The notes under the pieces: model-generated
Databases searched by the model: none
Seen by the model: the letters and a program-made list of their open reading frames with translations, nothing else
Told to the model about the DNA's origin: nothing
Position numbers and translations under genes: made by a program
NCBI GenBank assembly: GCA_002359185.1
Contig: DEML01000042.1
Location: 96,299-131,562 of the forward strand
Source of the DNA: Planctomycetaceae bacterium UBA2671
GTDB lineage: Bacteria; Planctomycetota; Planctomycetia; Planctomycetales; Planctomycetaceae
Length of the DNA: 35,264 bases
Direction: 5' to 3'
Part shown: positions 31,824-35,264 of the stretch, in pieces
How the letters are laid out: each line of letters starts with the position of its first letter
Position numbering within the stretch: the stretch's first letter is position 1

Positions 31824-31984
31824 ATCATAACCCGAAGCGTCAGCGAGGGGATGGCGTGGAAATAACATTTCGGGCAAACGCCTTAACGATGTTCGTATTG
31901 GCTTTTAGTTAAGGCTTAAACTATCCGAGTTTATTCCAACTGTTATTCGTATGCCGTCCCCTCGCTGACGCTTCGGGTTATGAT
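31824..31984. repeat. 161-bp MITE-like inverted repeat, family C
   Basis: The ends are perfect 28-bp inverted arms (31824-31851 and 31957-31984) containing CCCGAAGCGTCAGCGAGGGG. A further 18 bases inward match at 12 positions in inverted orientation, and an 8-bp inverted pair GCCTTAAC/GTTAAGGC lies inside (31880-31887/31908-31915). No reading frame fills it. A solo arm is at 15103-15148. This is the shape of a miniature inverted-repeat element, but no target-site duplication is clear. Confidence 0.85.
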
Positions 31985-32069
31985 GGATTCTGTCTAATTC
32001 GTCGCACTCGACTTGTTGGGTTATTCTTTGTTAACCCAATCGACTTCAGCACTTTATAATGAGTTTCCC

Positions 32070-32480
32070 ATGTCCGTTATTCAGGTCGAAGCGATTGATC
32101 ATCTCACGCTTGTGGTGAGTGATTTGGAAGTGAGCCGCAAGTTTTATGTCGATCTGCTGGGCATGGAAGTTGTACCGAGGCCGAATTTCAGTTTTAAAGG
32201 ATCCTGGTTCCGAGCGGGGAATACACTGATTCATTTGATACTTGAGCACGATCAATCAGGAAAAGCGGGTACGCTATCTCCGGCGCAAACTCGTTCGACA
32301 CGCACACACCATTTTGCGTTTCGAGTTCCCGATGCGAATGCTGCCTGGGAAGATCTCGAACAAAGTGGCATCGATTACGAAGTCGTTTCGCCGCCGAAGT
32401 TCCGTCCTGATGGAGCGGTGCAGATTTTCCTGGCAGATCCCGATGGTCATGTCGTCGAATTGGCCTCTGATCCGCAATAA
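32070..32480 (+). CDS. VOC-superfamily (glyoxalase-like) protein
   Basis: From ATG 32070 this is a 136-residue single-chain protein with two beta-alpha-beta-beta-beta units. The metal site is readable: I-D-H-L-T-L-V-V at the start of unit 1, T-H-H-F-A-F-R-V at the start of unit 2, and H-V-V-E-L-A-S at the end, giving the His-His-Glu ligands of the family. S-R-K-F-Y-V-D-L-L-G-M-E-V-V is the classic helix. Family reactions range from glyoxalase and fosfomycin thiol transfer to ring cleavage, so the substrate is open. It is adjacent to a small membrane protein gene 40 bases later, possibly the same transcript. Confidence 0.88.
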   Translation: MSVIQVEAIDHLTLVVSDLEVSRKFYVDLLGMEVVPRPNFSFKGSWFRAGNTLIHLILEHDQSGKAGTLSPAQTRSTRTHHFAFRVPDANAAWEDLEQSGIDYEVVSPPKFRPDGAVQIFLADPDGHVVELASDPQ

Positions 32481-32520
32481 CGTTAAGATTCTCTCATTAG
32501 CATTTCTCAGAGGATCACTT

Positions 32521-32652
32521 ATGCAACAGTTCCTGTATATACTGGCCTGCCTGACGATTCCCATTGTTTGGGGTGTGATCGTCAATTGGATTTTTGATCG
32601 ATTTGATAAAGGGGAGCGGCGGGAATCTCCATTGAATGATTTCCAGATCTAA
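32521..32652 (+). CDS. 43-residue single-pass membrane protein
   Basis: A short gene inside a longer out-of-context open frame. ATG 32521 has AGAGGA about seven bases upstream. The product begins with M-Q-Q-F then a hydrophobic helix (LYILACLTIPIVWGVIVNWI), and ends in a charged tail (FDRFDKGERRESPLNDFQI). Positive charges after the helix suggest a cytoplasmic C-terminus. I recall similar tiny proteins near argH in other planctomycetes but cannot verify that. Function unknown; it may be a regulator or a subunit of a membrane complex. Confidence 0.72.
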   Translation: MQQFLYILACLTIPIVWGVIVNWIFDRFDKGERRESPLNDFQI

Positions 32653-32798
32653 TCGCATCATTGGGTGACACGTCCCAGAACGAAGTGATGGGAGTGCTGA
32701 ATACAGAATTCCACATCCTTCGCGTTGCTCAGGAACGTGCCACCCGATCTATGAACTTATTCTCTTCTAGTATTGCATTATCAAATAAGGATTGCGTT

Positions 32799-34184
32799 GT
32801 GGCAGATAAAGCTTGGGGTGGACGATTTTCACAGGCGACAGATCAGCGTGTGGAGCGGTTCACCGAGTCAATCAGTTTCGATGCCCGGCTGGCTCCCTTT
32901 GATATTCAGGGCTCGAAAGCTCATGCAACAATGCTTTCGGAAGTCGGCCTGATCACTGATGATGAACGGGCAACGATCTATAAAACACTCGACGAGATCG
33001 GTCAGGAAATCGCGGCTGGTCAGTTTGAATATCGCATCGAACTCGAAGATATTCATATGCATATTGAGCGGGAATTGACAAACCGCACGGGAGATGTTGG
33101 TCGAAAATTGCATACGGGCCGCAGTCGCAACGATCAGGTTTCAACAGATGTCAAACTCTTTCTCCGTCACGCGATTGATCAATTGATTGACCTGCTTGAA
33201 GATTTACAGGAAGCTTTCGTCGAGCGTTGTGAGAGGGATGCTGAATTGGTGTTGCCTGCTTATACGCATTTGCAACGTGCACAGCCCGTGATGGCGAATC
33301 ACTACTGGCTGGCCTGGTGTGAAAAATTTGAGCGTGACCGCCAGCGGCTGGTCGATTGCCGACGTCGCACGAACAGTTGTCCTCTCGGAGCAGCTGCGTT
33401 GGCGGGAACATCTCTGCCGATCAATCGTCAACGGACTGCGGAACTGCTCGGCTTTGAAGCCGTTTCTGCGAATAGCCTGGACATCTCAAGTGATCGTGAT
33501 TTTCTAATTGAATTTGTTTCCGACCTGGCAATCATAGCCGTGCATTTGAGCAGTTGGGCGGAAGAGTGGATTTTGTGGTTTACGACTGAATTCAACTTCA
33601 TTTCCATTCCGGATGCGTTTACGACCGGTTCATCGATCATGCCGCAGAAACGGAATCCGGATGTACTCGAACTGATTCGTGGAAAATCGGCTCGTGTGAT
33701 TGCTGCTAATCAACATTTGTTGACTCTGGCCAAGAGTCTGCCTCTGGCGTACAACCGCGATTTGCAGGAAGATAAAATTCCAGTCTTTGATGCTTACGAC
33801 ACCGTCACCGCCTGTCTGGAACTGGCAGCGGCCATTGTGGAATCGGCTGAGTTGAATGTCGATCGCATCAATTCGCGACTGGAAGAAGGGTTTCTGGATG
33901 CAACCACTTTGATGGAATACCTCATCAAAAAAGGGGTGCCCATGCGAACTGGACACGAAACCGTCGGCTCGCTGGTTTCTTTGTGCGAGAAGGAAAACGT
34001 GCGGCTGGCCGAGTTGTCTCTGGAAAAGTTTCAGGATGCCTGTCCAAGTATAGAGCAGGATGTTTACGAGATTCTTGGCGTTCGCAATGCCATCAAAGCC
34101 TTTGTGAGTGAAGGTTCCGGAGGTCCCGGAAGAGTGGCTGAGCAGGTCGCCATTTGGAAAAAGCGGATTGATGAGCGATCGTAA
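32799..34184 (+). CDS. argH: Argininosuccinate lyase
   Basis: From GTG 32799 this is 461 residues, the family's usual length. The GTG is preceded by AAGG with an 8-base gap and opens directly into D-K-A-W-G-G-R-F, the conserved start; an open frame extending 46 codons upstream has no matching sequence. The enzyme splits argininosuccinate into arginine and fumarate, the last step of arginine synthesis. T-G-R-S-R-N-D-Q-V and T-H-L-Q-R-A-Q-P-V contribute to the active site. G277-S-S-I-M-P-Q-K-R-N-P-D is the fumarase/aspartase signature loop with the catalytic serine. No other arg gene adjoins. Its last 14 bases overlap truA. Confidence 0.97.
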   Translation: MADKAWGGRFSQATDQRVERFTESISFDARLAPFDIQGSKAHATMLSEVGLITDDERATIYKTLDEIGQEIAAGQFEYRIELEDIHMHIERELTNRTGDVGRKLHTGRSRNDQVSTDVKLFLRHAIDQLIDLLEDLQEAFVERCERDAELVLPAYTHLQRAQPVMANHYWLAWCEKFERDRQRLVDCRRRTNSCPLGAAALAGTSLPINRQRTAELLGFEAVSANSLDISSDRDFLIEFVSDLAIIAVHLSSWAEEWILWFTTEFNFISIPDAFTTGSSIMPQKRNPDVLELIRGKSARVIAANQHLLTLAKSLPLAYNRDLQEDKIPVFDAYDTVTACLELAAAIVESAELNVDRINSRLEEGFLDATTLMEYLIKKGVPMRTGHETVGSLVSLCEKENVRLAELSLEKFQDACPSIEQDVYEILGVRNAIKAFVSEGSGGPGRVAEQVAIWKKRIDERS

Positions 34185-35001
34185 TTTGAAACTGCTGATT
34201 GCCTATGATGGTCAACCGTTTTATGGCTGGCAGGTTCAGCCCGATCGCCCAACCGTTCAGCAGCATATTGAAGAAGCGATTCTGGCGATCACTCAGGAGC
34301 ATTCTCGACTGGCAGGTGCAGGGCGAACGGATACGGGAGTGCATGCATTGGGGCAGGTGGCCAGTTTTCGGACGACATCGAAAATTCCCTGTGAGCGGAT
34401 GCGACCAGCGATTCAGTCGAAGCTGCCTGAAGAAATTGCAATTCGGGATGTGACAGAAGTTTCTTACGACTTTCATGCAGGACATCACGCCAAGTGGAAG
34501 CATTATCGCTATCTGATTTTCAACAGTCGAATTGCAAGTCCACACCTGCGACATTATGCGACGCGAATCGCCGATGATCTTAATGTTGATATCATGAACG
34601 ATGCGGCTCAATCTTTAGTTGGCAAACACGATTTTCGTTCGTTTGAATCCAACTATCCGAATAAGGCGACCAGCGTTCGCACAGTCAAATATTGTAGAGT
34701 TTCAAGGACTCAGCATTGGGAGATGTGGCATTCTCAAGCGGAAATCAGTTCGACCGAATCACAGCAGGCACCTTTTATTTATCTCGATATCGTCGCGGAT
34801 GGCTTCCTGTACAACATGGTCCGGGCAATTACCGGCACCTTATTAAAAATTGGCATGGGCTCGTGGGATCCGGAAGCCGCCGGTCAGATTCTCGAAGCGA
34901 TGGATCGGAAACAGGCAGGGCCGACCGCTCCAGCCAATGGTTTATATCTGATGCATGTCGAATATGAGCGGGAGTTTGTAGCTGAATTGATGCAATGTTG
35001 A
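34171..35001 (+). CDS. truA: tRNA pseudouridine(38-40) synthase
   Basis: From ATG 34171 this is 276 residues. It converts uridines 38-40 of the tRNA anticodon arm to pseudouridine. G-A-G-R52-T-D54-T-G-V-H-A-L carries the catalytic Asp54. I-A-Y-D-G-Q-P-F-Y-G-W-Q at the start, H-D-F-R-S-F-E and D-G-F-L-Y-N-M-V-R-A-I-T-G-T-L are the other family blocks. The start overlaps argH by 14 bases in another frame, so translation is probably coupled; an upstream in-frame start at 34108 would reach 77 bases into argH and adds no family sequence. Downstream is repeat-rich DNA. Confidence 0.95.
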   Translation: MSDRNLKLLIAYDGQPFYGWQVQPDRPTVQQHIEEAILAITQEHSRLAGAGRTDTGVHALGQVASFRTTSKIPCERMRPAIQSKLPEEIAIRDVTEVSYDFHAGHHAKWKHYRYLIFNSRIASPHLRHYATRIADDLNVDIMNDAAQSLVGKHDFRSFESNYPNKATSVRTVKYCRVSRTQHWEMWHSQAEISSTESQQAPFIYLDIVADGFLYNMVRAITGTLLKIGMGSWDPEAAGQILEAMDRKQAGPTAPANGLYLMHVEYEREFVAELMQC

Positions 35002-35264
35002 TTTATGCTTGTATGGATTCTCAATCTCCTGACTTCAGCAGACGTAGGGTGGGGCCTGCCCCACCATGCTGCCGGTATTGGTTCCTGTATTGATTTTTAT
35101 GGTATTTAATACGCCAAATGTGAAAGTTTATAAATCTAAGTGGATTCGGGTGTCGATTCCGGTGCGTCAGGACGCACCCTACTATTCCAACTATCGCTAA
35201 ATGTCGTGTACGTTCAAAGATTTGGAGCAGGCAAACTGCCTGCGGAACAGCGATTTGAGGGCGA
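35002..35264. other. Repeat-rich region to the window end
   Basis: About 260 bases with no gene. It holds an inverted pair of palindromes (35044-35182) and a third, separate palindrome GCAGGC/GCCTGC (35227-35232/35238-35243, loop AAACT). The next gene is not reached. Confidence 0.6.
35044..35182. repeat. Inverted pair of 22-bp palindromic units
   Basis: The left unit starts GTAGGGTG and contains GGTGGGGC-CT-GCCCCACC (35048-35065). The right unit, reversed, ends CACCCTAC and contains GGTGCGTC-AG-GACGCACC (35161-35178). The outer 8 bases are perfectly inverted. The units agree at 18 of 22 positions, and the differences come as two complementary pairs, so each keeps its own stem. Confidence 0.85.

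Noticed and set aside
31824..31984. A full insertion sequence
   Set aside because: Only 161 bases with no reading frame and no transposase anywhere in the window; at most a non-autonomous element.

Overview
The window looks like a chromosomal segment of a planctomycete of the Planctomycetia (Gimesia/Rubinisphaera-like), at roughly half GC by eye. This rests on gene content: a formylglycine-type sulfatase, several secreted PQQ-like beta-propeller proteins, Tad-type minor pilins with a VWA domain, a signal peptidase I with a large insertion, a TPR protein ending in two RNA polymerase alpha-CTD-like domains, and many short palindromic intergenic repeats. No transposase, integrase, phage gene, CRISPR array or rRNA was seen. 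The species assignment is inference.

Layout. 1-4001: end of a DUF2062 membrane protein, a YqgE/AlgH protein, a haem-motif lipoprotein, two small unknown proteins, tRNA-Gln(CUG) and a PadR-like regulator. 4254-6255: leuA on the minus strand behind a complete leucine attenuator (leader peptide, pause hairpin, alternative antiterminator, Rho-independent terminator), divergent from an acyl-CoA dehydrogenase (6256-8202). 8209-10396: a TadE/TadG-VWA/TadE group. 10573-13101: a single-domain (p)ppGpp-hydrolase-like HD protein and a divergent, oversized signal peptidase I. 13232-16668: DUF2617 protein, FAH-family enzyme and sulfatase, all on the minus strand and separated by repeats. 17120-20282: TPR lipoprotein, PurU, and a HIT hydrolase divergent from PurU across an inverted array of heptamers. 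20418-26705: two PQQ-like propeller proteins, a GNAT-RLAN-ATP-grasp fusion, and a third propeller protein. 26820-35001: Uup-like ABC-F ATPase, ribosomal protein bS18, TPR/alpha-CTD protein, sugar-phosphate isomerase-like TIM barrel, VOC protein, a 43-residue membrane protein, argH and truA.

The strongest regulatory discovery is the leuA leader at about 5910-6043 (minus strand). It encodes a 24-residue peptide with five Leu codons within eight positions, three of them CTA, followed by mutually exclusive RNA hairpins ending in a 15-bp terminator with seven U. It has the full architecture of ribosome-mediated transcription attenuation. The most unusual proteins are the GNAT-RLAN-ATP-grasp amidoligase, the zinc-ribbon signal peptidase and the TPR/tandem alpha-CTD protein.

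The intergenic regions carry at least five classes of short inverted repeat. One is a 161-bp MITE-like element with perfect 28-bp arms. Another is an inverted pair of 22-bp palindromes at the right end that differ by paired, stem-preserving changes. All functions are inferred from motifs read by eye; no database search was run.
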